Source: Candidatus Poseidoniales archaeon
Lineage (GTDB): Archaea; Thermoplasmatota; Poseidoniia; Poseidoniales; Poseidoniaceae
Length of the DNA stretch: 40,048 nucleotides
Assembly (NCBI GenBank): GCA_028283345.1
Contig: JAPOGE010000008.1
Location: 1-40,048 of the forward strand
Reading direction: 5' to 3'
The position numbers and the translations under genes are program-made. Shown one piece after another: positions 1 through 8,943 of the stretch. Below the pieces are notes generated by a model. It saw only the letters and a list, made by a program, of their open reading frames with translations, ran no database searches and was not told the origin of the DNA. The first letter of the stretch is position 1; the number at the start of each line of letters is the position of its first letter.

Positions 1-1379
1 GAATGGAATATACCTAAATTATGTTCGGAAAAGGGGTCTCCTCCATCGAGATCAATTACAACTAGAGCAATGTTTTCAGCACCACTGGGCCATATTGAAT
101 CGATATGTTCACTACCTTCACGGCTCTCATCATCTGGAGGTAGGGCCTCGATTGAAGAAAGGGCGAATTCAGCTTGCAAGAAAGGCATACCCGCGCCAAG
201 TAGAATGATTAGTGTGGGGACGAGAACTGCTATTGGGTGCTTCATGACAAAGCGCGCAATACTCCCCCAATAACCTCCATTCTCTGAATCCAAACTCATT
301 CTTATCGGTGATTTCCAGCGATTGATATTGTGTCCAACAGAAGCTAATATTGCTGGTAAAACGATGATTGAATAAACCATGGCAATACTGACTACCAAGG
401 TTCCACCAATACCTAGACTTGGCATACTAGTATTAGTGAAAAATAGCATTCCCATCAGGCCGATTGCAACCATAATTCCAGAGTAAAAAACAGCTTTACC
501 AGCAGTTGCAACACTCATCGCAGTAGCTGTGCGGATGTCTCTACCCCTGGATAATTCCTCGCGGAATCTATACACAAGGAATAGCGAATAGTCGATTGAT
601 ACACCAATTCCAATCAATGAAATGATATTGATTGAGTATTGATTTACGTCAATAATATTTGATAGCCAAATAGTCACTCCAATGGCCGGTAGTACGGTCA
701 TTACACCCATGGAAAATGGTAGAAGAGCAGCTACTATGGTGCCAAAAACGATGAGGAGAATGATGAGAGTGAGCGGTCCTGAAACCATTTCTGCTTTGAC
801 TAAATCGTCACTGATTCTTGAATCAAAGGTAGCATGGACTGCGATATCTTTCGTGCGCCATCCCTCAAATCCATCGCCGATGGAAACCGTGTCCTTCATC
901 TCTTGATAGACTATCTTTGCTTGCTTCTGGTCACCATCTATCCGAACTTCGTTAATGGCCCAATAACCATTTTCCTCAAGACTGACTGCATCAACCCTTT
1001 CCTCAACAGATAATTCCCATGAATATATGATTTCAACGTCATCACGTTCGGAGAAATCAGCTAATGCGCTTTCGACATTTTCCCGCCATACAATATCTGA
1101 ATCGTTGAGTGTTTCGTGATGTACAAGATAGGAAAAGGTTCGATACCCACTTTCATCTAAAGCGAAGGCTTCATTCTTCATTTCGATAGCCCGACTACTC
1201 TCCATATTTCCTTCGCCAAATGACTCGGCCCAATCAGGACCTATTGCTGAAAGAGATGATAACCCAATGCAAATGAGTACTCCGAGGACTATGATTGGCT
1301 TGCGATTATCATAAGTGAATTCACCAAGCCGGTAGAATACTCTATCCTTGAGCATAGCCGGGTCAGTCGCACTCTCCAT
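1..1379 (-). CDS. MMPL/RND-family exporter, partial (runs off left edge)
   Basis: Manual reverse-complement translation from ATG at 1379 gives an open frame to base 1: MESATDPAMLKDRVFYRLGEFTYDNRKPIIVLGVLICIG... then ...NIISLIGIGVSIDYSLFLVYRFREEL..., the typical MMPL 'G.(S/G).DY..F...R.REE' motif, with several TM segments. Absent from the ORF track because it is truncated. Confidence 0.85.
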   Translation of the reverse strand, partial: MESATDPAMLKDRVFYRLGEFTYDNRKPIIVLGVLICIGLSSLSAIGPDWAESFGEGNMESSRAIEMKNEAFALDESGYRTFSYLVHHETLNDSDIVWRENVESALADFSERDDVEIIYSWELSVEERVDAVSLEENGYWAINEVRIDGDQKQAKIVYQEMKDTVSIGDGFEGWRTKDIAVHATFDSRISDDLVKAEMVSGPLTLIILLIVFGTIVAALLPFSMGVMTVLPAIGVTIWLSNIIDVNQYSINIISLIGIGVSIDYSLFLVYRFREELSRGRDIRTATAMSVATAGKAVFYSGIMVAIGLMGMLFFTNTSMPSLGIGGTLVVSIAMVYSIIVLPAILASVGHNINRWKSPIRMSLDSENGGYWGSIARFVMKHPIAVLVPTLIILLGAGMPFLQAEFALSSIEALPPDDESREGSEHIDSIWPSGAENIALVVIDLDGGDPFSEHNLGIFH

Positions 1380-1506
1380 AGCCCGACGGCCTGTTAGTCT
1401 ACCTTATCAACCGAGTGGAAACCAATATTAGCGAAACTTGGAGATTCTCAAGTTCAAAGGATTTGCAGTAGTAAATTGTAAAGTATCACTAGAATGTGGC
1501 AGGTCC

Positions 1507-2040
1507 ATGGCTAGGTTCCAATCTTTATTGATTGCACTTCTTTTCTCAACAACATACTTGGCTGGTTGTTTGGATACAGGAGGTGAAGAAGATGGTGAAA
1601 ATACCGAATACAGCCTAATTAGTTTAAGCGGAAGTATTGAGCATAATTTCTGCAATCTTGGACCGGGTGAAGGCACACAGGATGGTAATTCAACGAACAA
1701 CCAAACAGGAAATTGCCCAATTGATGATGAAACCATTGCCGATTATTGGTCTGCAATTTCAAATCTTACGACATTAGAACAAGCAACTGGAGAAAGCATC
1801 AAGATTCATGAATATGCATCAGTTTCATTCGGTACAGACTGTGCTAATGGTGCCATTGTAGGATGGTCAATTTATCCAGACAATAAGGAAACGTACAACA
1901 ATGCTCAGTCATATTCAGAAGGTGGATTGCTTCCATTTCCGGGACAGGAATGCACTCATACATTGCATTATATGGCATTTCAAAACTCGACAGTATATTG
2001 GAGTGTTACGTACGAAATCATTCCCGTTTCAACTAGTTAA
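1507..2040 (+). CDS. Putative lipoprotein of unknown function
   Basis: ORF with an internal start giving MARFQSLLIALLFSTTYLAGCLDTGG, a signal peptide with lipobox LAGC; no recognised domain. Confidence 0.65.
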   Translation: MARFQSLLIALLFSTTYLAGCLDTGGEEDGENTEYSLISLSGSIEHNFCNLGPGEGTQDGNSTNNQTGNCPIDDETIADYWSAISNLTTLEQATGESIKIHEYASVSFGTDCANGAIVGWSIYPDNKETYNNAQSYSEGGLLPFPGQECTHTLHYMAFQNSTVYWSVTYEIIPVSTS

Positions 2041-2115
2041 CGAAATAGCGCAAATGGCTACACAGTGACTAGTCACTGCTTCATTCGATGAAAAAACACA
2101 GGAAAAAAACCCACC

Positions 2116-4122
2116 TTAGGATTCTTCTTCTAGAGGTGTCCACAACGGTGGGTAATCAAAGTCCGGATTCTTATCTTCGTCGAACTGCACTACGTATATT
2201 CCCGAAACCATCTCCGAGATGTAGATGAAACCGCGCGGGTCATACTGCAACCCCCAATCAAAGGGAATCATGCACGAAGCCCAACAATCGGCCAAATCGT
2301 AGCCCATGCTCTGCGCCGGGTCATCAATCCACGGCGGGCCTGCGGGGAGATAATAACCGACGATTTCAGTATCGGCCATCGTTTCAATACCCTGCCAGCC
2401 CAACTCCGGTGATACCACCCCATCCTTCCACACGAGATCAGACCAGATATTACCGTGGTCGGTCACCCAGGTGCCGGCATGATAGTGCGCCCAGTAGACA
2501 TTCCCATCGGTTCCCGTATCACCATTGTGCGGGCTGTAGATATAACCGCCAGGGATGTAATGTTGAGGATGACTGCTACCATTGGCCAACAGCCCCTCGC
2601 CGGGCAGGCGCCACTTACTTACCAGAAACGGCTTGGCCGGATCGGTGGTGTCAATGGTCCAGATATATCCGGTATGATTCTGGTTTGAACCGTATTCCGG
2701 GGCGATGATGGTGTAGTGGCGCCAATTGACTCCATAAGTGGCATCTTCAGGCCCAGTGCCGCATTCATCCGGCCATTCGCTGGCCGGGTTCAATTCTGAA
2801 ATCCCATTACATATCAGGTTCTCGTATGGTACCGCATAGTGGATATTACCATTACCTTGTGCCGCATCATTCCATTCAGTACCATTCATTCCAGAATGTC
2901 CACCACCCTCGGGGCCATACCAGCCATCGCTGGCAGATGAACACCCCATCCAGCGGCCGACCTCATTATCCTGCGGCCAGGAGAAACCTTCCGGGTCGGC
3001 GATATCGGGTGGGTTGGAGACGTCAACGATACGCAATCCAGCATCCCAATAGGAGATGTAGAGTAGTTTCTGTCCGGTGATGGGGTGGATGCTGAAGACA
3101 TTGTCATGATTGAAGATGCTGCCACCACAGGTGGTTTCCAATTCCGGGGTGTAGGCGCCCCAGCGGATGATTTCCCGACTTGAATTCTGTTCTTCATCTG
3201 TCTGCGTCGGTAGCCACGATTCAAACCCAAGAGGAACATAGAAGATCTGCGTACCTTTGAGGTTCTCCCCATTCCCTCCCTCAACCGCTTCGGGTAGCGG
3301 GTCGACCCCGAACAGGAACAGGTGACAATCCTCCTGCGCCCAGACCGGGTTGGCCGGCTCCCAGTCACAGTACACATGGACATCCTGATTATGGAAACCA
3401 GCCGGTGGGTTATTCCATTCAGCTACCTTGATCGGCTCATTCTTATTACCGACATAGATTACATCGAGCCGATTGACGCCACTGTTGGCATCATCATCAT
3501 TTGGAATCGGGTCGAGTTCGGTATTGGTCAGTTCATGATTGACCAGGACCCAGTTATTATCCGGCGTTACCTTGATGTCGATGATTCGCGCGGTCTCAGC
3601 ATAATATGTCGATAGCAAGACTATGTTATTGGGTTGTGAGATATCGAGAATCTCAAACTGATTATATGATGAGACATAGGCATAACAACCACCACTGCCA
3701 TCGGGATGGATGATACAATCTTCAAGGAAATTACCCTCTATGGCAACCTCCGAATTATCTCCTGGGGTCGGCTCGACATTCTTGAACGCTGGGTCACATG
3801 GCCTTCCCGCAGTGTTGTCCAATTCCGGAGGAGGTTTCACATTTCCATCGCAATTGAGGTTATGATAATCGATCAACCGGGCATTCGGGGTCGCCAGCCG
3901 GTGCGCGAGCAGGTCGGTATGGCTGTGATTCTCATCCTCAATCTCCATCACCGGGTCAACCCATTCCCACCCTGGCACATCCACCACCTCCCCACTTGTT
4001 GAGGAGGTGAGAAACCAGTAGGAAACCCCACCGATGGAAAACAACATCGCCACCAAAATGACCGCGGCCTTTTGGTCGAGGCCAGCCTCATTCAGGCGCG
4101 TTCGGCGGGGTTGCATGGGCAA
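2116..4122 (-). CDS. Membrane-anchored LVIVD-repeat (beta-propeller) protein
   Basis: 668 aa; N-terminal TM (KAAVILVAMLFSIGGVSYWFLTS); repeats such as FEILDISQPNNIVLLSTYY, LRIVDVSNPPDIADPEGF and TIDTTDPAKPFLVSKWRLP match the LVIVD repeat pattern. Confidence 0.8.
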   Translation of the reverse strand: MPMQPRRTRLNEAGLDQKAAVILVAMLFSIGGVSYWFLTSSTSGEVVDVPGWEWVDPVMEIEDENHSHTDLLAHRLATPNARLIDYHNLNCDGNVKPPPELDNTAGRPCDPAFKNVEPTPGDNSEVAIEGNFLEDCIIHPDGSGGCYAYVSSYNQFEILDISQPNNIVLLSTYYAETARIIDIKVTPDNNWVLVNHELTNTELDPIPNDDDANSGVNRLDVIYVGNKNEPIKVAEWNNPPAGFHNQDVHVYCDWEPANPVWAQEDCHLFLFGVDPLPEAVEGGNGENLKGTQIFYVPLGFESWLPTQTDEEQNSSREIIRWGAYTPELETTCGGSIFNHDNVFSIHPITGQKLLYISYWDAGLRIVDVSNPPDIADPEGFSWPQDNEVGRWMGCSSASDGWYGPEGGGHSGMNGTEWNDAAQGNGNIHYAVPYENLICNGISELNPASEWPDECGTGPEDATYGVNWRHYTIIAPEYGSNQNHTGYIWTIDTTDPAKPFLVSKWRLPGEGLLANGSSHPQHYIPGGYIYSPHNGDTGTDGNVYWAHYHAGTWVTDHGNIWSDLVWKDGVVSPELGWQGIETMADTEIVGYYLPAGPPWIDDPAQSMGYDLADCWASCMIPFDWGLQYDPRGFIYISEMVSGIYVVQFDEDKNPDFDYPPLWTPLEEES

Positions 4123-4205
4123 GGCCCAACATAAATATGCTATTGATTTATCTAACGAAGGACACTACGAATCACCACGACATTCGCCCTTCGTTTATTT
4201 TCTTA

Positions 4206-5219
4206 TCAGTGTGGTGTAATGTGTTCTGGGGTGCAGTCCGGTGGGGCGGAAATAGGGTTACAGCCGACGCCGAGGTCAACCCAGTAATCGATGCCATCAA
4301 CCTTGGCGGGATAATCGGTGGTGATGGTATGGGCGCCAACGGCGATGGCCGCCTCAAGGCGTGTAGTCTCGTTATTGTCAGCCTCACCATCCACAGCATC
4401 ATCGGCGCGACTACGGACGATATAACCCTCTTCGACCAGTCGCTGGATGCGCTCGCCATCACCTTCGGGATTGGTGTTGGAGAAGATTGCCGCCTCGGGG
4501 GTATTCTCGACCGCCTTCGTGAACATCACCGCCCCCTCAAGGTTAGGATGCTGAGAATGGTAATCGGCGCGTAAGTCCCCTCCAGCTAAAAGGATGAACA
4601 TCACCTTACCACGAGATTCTTCCAACAGTGGCCAGCCGTCGGTGGTGACAGCGGTGGAGACGTCGGCATGACTTCCACGAACATCATCAGGGGTTATCAC
4701 CAACTCACGCGGCCATACATCAATCAATCCCTGCTCAATATCCTCGAGCATGTTCTGCGCTTCGATGACAGTGGTCAGGTCGGTGGTCGCCCAAGTCCAT
4801 TCTTTCGGTTCAATCCATATCATCAACGGCACATGCGAGGGGTTGGACTGTGACCATACGAGCAGATCGGTGAGACATTGTTCAAGGGTCTGACAGGTAG
4901 TACCGCGGTCGTATTGGTTGTGATAGACCTGCAAATTCTGCCCCGGACTCCACCATATATCCAACTCGAATTGCCGCACCGAGAAATCTTCCGCCTGCAC
5001 CTCCAAGGGTTCGTGGCTGTAGTCATATTGTCTGAGGGTCGGGCCGTTCGGGGCGAGGTGGTAGGAGTTGTGGGTGCCCTTAACCTGTAGGTGATTGATT
5101 CGTAATGGAGTAAGAATATCTTCGTCCAGCGCATCTGTATCGTCACCCACCAAACCAAGACACCCCGACAGCGGTGCTACCAACAAGGCGAAGACGAGAG
5201 CGAAAACGTAACACTTCAT
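4206..5219 (-). CDS. Ca2+-dependent phosphoinositide-specific phospholipase C-like lipoprotein
   Basis: Signal/lipobox MKCYVFALVFALLVAPLSGCLG; LQVKGTHNSYHL...FSVRQFELDIWW...LQVYHNQYD...PLMIWIEPKEW matches the PI-PLC X-type TIM barrel (catalytic HNSYH and second His). Confidence 0.8.
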   Translation of the reverse strand: MKCYVFALVFALLVAPLSGCLGLVGDDTDALDEDILTPLRINHLQVKGTHNSYHLAPNGPTLRQYDYSHEPLEVQAEDFSVRQFELDIWWSPGQNLQVYHNQYDRGTTCQTLEQCLTDLLVWSQSNPSHVPLMIWIEPKEWTWATTDLTTVIEAQNMLEDIEQGLIDVWPRELVITPDDVRGSHADVSTAVTTDGWPLLEESRGKVMFILLAGGDLRADYHSQHPNLEGAVMFTKAVENTPEAAIFSNTNPEGDGERIQRLVEEGYIVRSRADDAVDGEADNNETTRLEAAIAVGAHTITTDYPAKVDGIDYWVDLGVGCNPISAPPDCTPEHITPH

Positions 5220-5307
5220 CACAGGACGACGAAGCCAGCGAGCGATAATGAATCCTTCCACGAAAAATTTCATCACGAAGAGGGATGATTTTTCATGGCC
5301 ATTCCAG

Positions 5308-7917
5308 CTATTCTCCCGATGGTTTAGGAAGTTTCCCTCTAACCCTTAACCAGGTCTCACTGGCGAATAACAAGAGATAGATTGAGCCCAACCACAACAC
5401 TGGGCGCTGGAAGATTTCAAGTTCGGAGAGCGAAGTCGAATTTCCTGAGGCACTCGCTCCACCATCCCCAGCCAGGATGATGGTGAACAAGGCCCCCAAT
5501 AATAACAGGGTTGCAAAGTCCAAGCCCCACCGCAGACCGGCAAGGATCTGTTTACTATTGGCACGCATCTCCTTGAATTGTGATTGTGTCAATAAGGCAC
5601 TGACCCCACCAATCCGTGCTTTCAAAGTCTCCAAGGCGCTCTCTCCCTCAGTCCAGTGCATCCGTCCCAAACGAATGCGATTGATGCCCTCGATGACCAG
5701 GAACAAGGTGACCCAGACCACCGTGACCTCGAGAACCCAAGTAGCCCAGCCCAAGGTGAAGGAATCCACCATCGTACTCCATATCAACAGTGTCCACAAC
5801 CAACCGGCTAGGACTACCTGGGTATATTTGGCGAAGCGAGAGAGTTTGCGGATTAACTCCGCATCATGACTCAGCACGGCCTCCAGCACGACGAATCCGA
5901 GCACCACCGAGGTGGCGAGCAAGCCGCCCGCCAACCATGCACCGTTGATGGCCGATTCTCGCCACGCCATCATCAGTGCCACCAGAGTCCACACCAGCAC
6001 CACCGCACTGACCGCATTGGTCACCGCCTGCATCAGATAGAGTGGGTCGCGACCATCACGCAGTACCGCCAGACCCCCCATCAGGCGAACCTCGAAGGCA
6101 TCGTCACTGATTTTCCCTTGGCCGGCCGCGGCCATGCCATCAACCTTGATACGGGCTGAGGCGACAAGACCCGGATCATCATCGATTCCCTCGGTGCCCT
6201 GCGCCGCGGCTTGCGCCGCTCCACCACCACCCCGCCGCTTTCTCCCTCTGCCTTTGGAGCGCGCCCACTGCCGCAGGAATTGCGGCGTCAATTCTTCGAC
6301 CTGTTCTTCAGATAATGGCGAGCCGTGGTCGGTATACAGCCAACGACATTGCAAGGGAATAGGGGCCGGGTCGACATCAGGGGATACCAATTGGAATTGG
6401 CCCGGCCCCAGTGTCGGCAACTCTGCGACCAGAGAGAGGTCCCCTCCCCCCTCCTTGAGCAGGTGTTTTACTTTCTCGATATCTTGAGGTTGGGTGAATC
6501 GCCCGATAAAAGTGGTATTGGCCTGAGCGAGGATCTTGTAATCTACATCGGAGACATTCTGGGTGGCAAGGACACAGGCGACGCCGTATTTCCGTGCCTG
6601 TTTGAAAATCAGTTTGATAAGTTCTTTAGCCGGTGGATTACGCGGATAAGGTGGTAGGTAAGGGGCGACCTCATCCATGAAGAATAGCAGTTTCAATTCT
6701 CCTTCAACCGGTTGTTGGGTGAGCATCCAATCATACAATCCGCGGGCAATCTCCTGAACGAAGTACTGCTTCTGTGCATCGTCTTGAATGGTGTTTAGAT
6801 AGATGATGTTGAGGGGGACTTTTCCTCGCTCTACCGGCTCGATGAAGGTATCGAAATTTATCGGCGCACCGTTGGAGAAAAGTAATTGATTCACCCCACT
6901 CGAGTAGGCCGAGAGGCGGCGCGCCAACTCGTTGCGGGTATTGCGCGGCAACATGTCCTCATAATGCGGCAATAAATGCTCAACCATCACCTCATCCCAA
7001 TCCGGTACCGCGACCTTCTCATCATCATCCTCAACATCGTAATAGCACTCGGGATAGAGCAGGCGGGTGAACAATTCATGTGGCTCACGCACCACTTTAG
7101 CCAAGCTCTGGAAATCACCGACCGGTAACTCCAGCCGGGTTCCGTGCACCATGATCTCGTAGATGTAGGTCTTAACCTGCTTGCCACTTGCCTTCTCGGC
7201 ATCATAATCAGCCAGGCCGGTGAATCCTGCGGCGACCATATCCCAGGCGGTGATCGCCTCCTCGGCATCAAGACCATCGGGAGGAGCGACGAATGGGTCG
7301 ATACAGATTGGCAGACCCTTGCTGCGCAGTGGGGTCCACAACCTGACCTCCACCATATCGAGGAGTCGGGCACGCCGCTTCAAGTCACCATCGTGGTCAC
7401 GTAGGTCCTGCTCATCGATTCCCAGAGCAAGGCGAGCCAAGTCGCCTTGGGGATCGAGGATGAGACATGGTATTCCCGCCAGTGCCGCCTCCTCTATCAA
7501 CGCCTTGGCCATCACCGTCTTCCCCGAACCGGTCGAGCCCAGCATCGCCGCGTGGCGGGAGAGAATGGTCGGTGAAATCGCCAATTCCTCACCGGTATCA
7601 CGCCTGGTGCCCAAAATCATCCGTTTCGATTTCCGTCGTCGCGGCTTGACCTCGGCCACCGCTTCACGAGCCTTGGTTGCCAGAATCTCGGGCGCCACCA
7701 CCCCACTGCCACCAGTGCCACCGGCAACCGCAGAAGAAGCGGCCATTGCCGCGGTACGGGCATCACCAGCCGTAGTGTCAGCACCATCACCAGCGCTGGC
7801 CACAGCGTCACGAACCGCGGCGGAAAAATCACTTCCAGCAGAGTCTTCCTCCTCCTCCAGCAAGTTTTCCAAACCCCAGCGGTCGGATTCATCCGAATCA
7901 CCAGATGACTCTACCAT
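5308..7917 (-). CDS. HerA/FtsK-like ATPase with C-terminal transmembrane domain
   Basis: Walker A GSTGSGKT, Walker B LLFFMDEVAPYLPP, then QARKYGVACVLATQNVSDVDYKILAQANTTFIGRF (HerA-like C-terminal domain); several hydrophobic helices in the last ~250 aa. Confidence 0.8.
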   Translation of the reverse strand: MVESSGDSDESDRWGLENLLEEEEDSAGSDFSAAVRDAVASAGDGADTTAGDARTAAMAASSAVAGGTGGSGVVAPEILATKAREAVAEVKPRRRKSKRMILGTRRDTGEELAISPTILSRHAAMLGSTGSGKTVMAKALIEEAALAGIPCLILDPQGDLARLALGIDEQDLRDHDGDLKRRARLLDMVEVRLWTPLRSKGLPICIDPFVAPPDGLDAEEAITAWDMVAAGFTGLADYDAEKASGKQVKTYIYEIMVHGTRLELPVGDFQSLAKVVREPHELFTRLLYPECYYDVEDDDEKVAVPDWDEVMVEHLLPHYEDMLPRNTRNELARRLSAYSSGVNQLLFSNGAPINFDTFIEPVERGKVPLNIIYLNTIQDDAQKQYFVQEIARGLYDWMLTQQPVEGELKLLFFMDEVAPYLPPYPRNPPAKELIKLIFKQARKYGVACVLATQNVSDVDYKILAQANTTFIGRFTQPQDIEKVKHLLKEGGGDLSLVAELPTLGPGQFQLVSPDVDPAPIPLQCRWLYTDHGSPLSEEQVEELTPQFLRQWARSKGRGRKRRGGGGAAQAAAQGTEGIDDDPGLVASARIKVDGMAAAGQGKISDDAFEVRLMGGLAVLRDGRDPLYLMQAVTNAVSAVVLVWTLVALMMAWRESAINGAWLAGGLLATSVVLGFVVLEAVLSHDAELIRKLSRFAKYTQVVLAGWLWTLLIWSTMVDSFTLGWATWVLEVTVVWVTLFLVIEGINRIRLGRMHWTEGESALETLKARIGGVSALLTQSQFKEMRANSKQILAGLRWGLDFATLLLLGALFTIILAGDGGASASGNSTSLSELEIFQRPVLWLGSIYLLLFASETWLRVRGKLPKPSGE

Positions 7918-8015
7918 GACGGCCCAGTAACACCCCTCACTTTTAGCATTGAACCTCCGTCCCTACCGGGCAATACCGACTTCACCGGCATTACCAACCC
8001 ACCATATTCCCTCAT

Positions 8016-8609
8016 TCAAGGGTAATGTGAGCGCTTGGCCAAAGCGAAATTATCCCATTCCGCAACTCCGGTTATCTCATCACCAAACCACTCTGGTAAC
8101 CCGGGTAAATCCAGTTGAATCTCCGTAGAGAATAATTCAATCTCAGCGATTAACAGGCCGGTAAGACTTCCCGAAAAAACGTCAACCTCACAAAGCAAAT
8201 CACCATCCAAAGGGCAGTAAATCCGGGTTTTACTAATTCCCAGCCAGCCTTTACTCTCACCGAATTGCCTGACCACCCCAGCATCTACCGGCCACTCATA
8301 TTCAGCCCGCTCCGCCCCAACCCAGCGGCCTTTGACAGTGAGAAAAGCCGAATCTCCCTTAGTGCGGATTCGCACTCCACTACCATTGAAAATAAGTTCG
8401 CACACCCCCTTCCAATCAGATTTTGAGATGCTCTCAATCATCACCCGCCCTGATATCGCAATGGCATTATTTTGTGGCAATAATCCGACCTCACCACCCG
8501 GTGGATACCACTGGTTGATTTTTACTTGGCCACTGCTTTCCGCCCGAATCACTGGCAGGTTTTCAATATCGACCAGCCAGCGGCGCTCGATTTCAATATT
8601 ATCCGGCAC
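8016..8609 (-). CDS. CYTH-domain protein (class IV adenylate cyclase/thiamine triphosphatase-like)
   Basis: N-terminal IEIERRWLV signature, VRIRTKGDSAFLTVKGRW, ERAEYEWPV, LLCEVDVFSG, LIAEIELFS: the alternating acidic/basic strand pattern of a CYTH tunnel fold. Confidence 0.75.
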   Translation of the reverse strand: MPDNIEIERRWLVDIENLPVIRAESSGQVKINQWYPPGGEVGLLPQNNAIAISGRVMIESISKSDWKGVCELIFNGSGVRIRTKGDSAFLTVKGRWVGAERAEYEWPVDAGVVRQFGESKGWLGISKTRIYCPLDGDLLCEVDVFSGSLTGLLIAEIELFSTEIQLDLPGLPEWFGDEITGVAEWDNFALAKRSHYP

Positions 8610-8943
8610 ATCAGTAACACAACGGTTGAGCGTTTGAAGGAAGCGCCCAGAGAGTCACTCGACCCTGCCCTTGTCGGGGGTGCTTCTATATTCGTTTCGT
8701 TTATTTTGCAGATTAGCTGGTCGCTTCCGGGAAATAACCTCAGTGATTTGGACGATTCGGACATTATTGTTTAATCAAATAATTCTAATGTTGGGTGATA
8801 CTCTACCTTTTACCGAACTCTTCTTTGAGGTGATATTCAGGGGGAAATGGGCGGTGAGGTCTTTCTTCACGGTTCTGCTTTTGCATCTATTTGTAAAATC
8901 ATTTTACCATGTTACTCATAATAGACAGATGTAATCGGAATGT

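Noticed and set aside
5308-7917. HerA-based antiphage system (HerA-DUF4297 / HerA-Sir2 type)
   Set aside because: No Sir2, DUF4297 or nuclease effector gene is adjacent; the neighbours are a PI-PLC lipoprotein and a CYTH protein.
7220-7930. 236-aa plus-strand ORF
   Set aside because: Antisense shadow of the HerA-like ATPase gene; Ser/Pro/Arg-rich with no domain.
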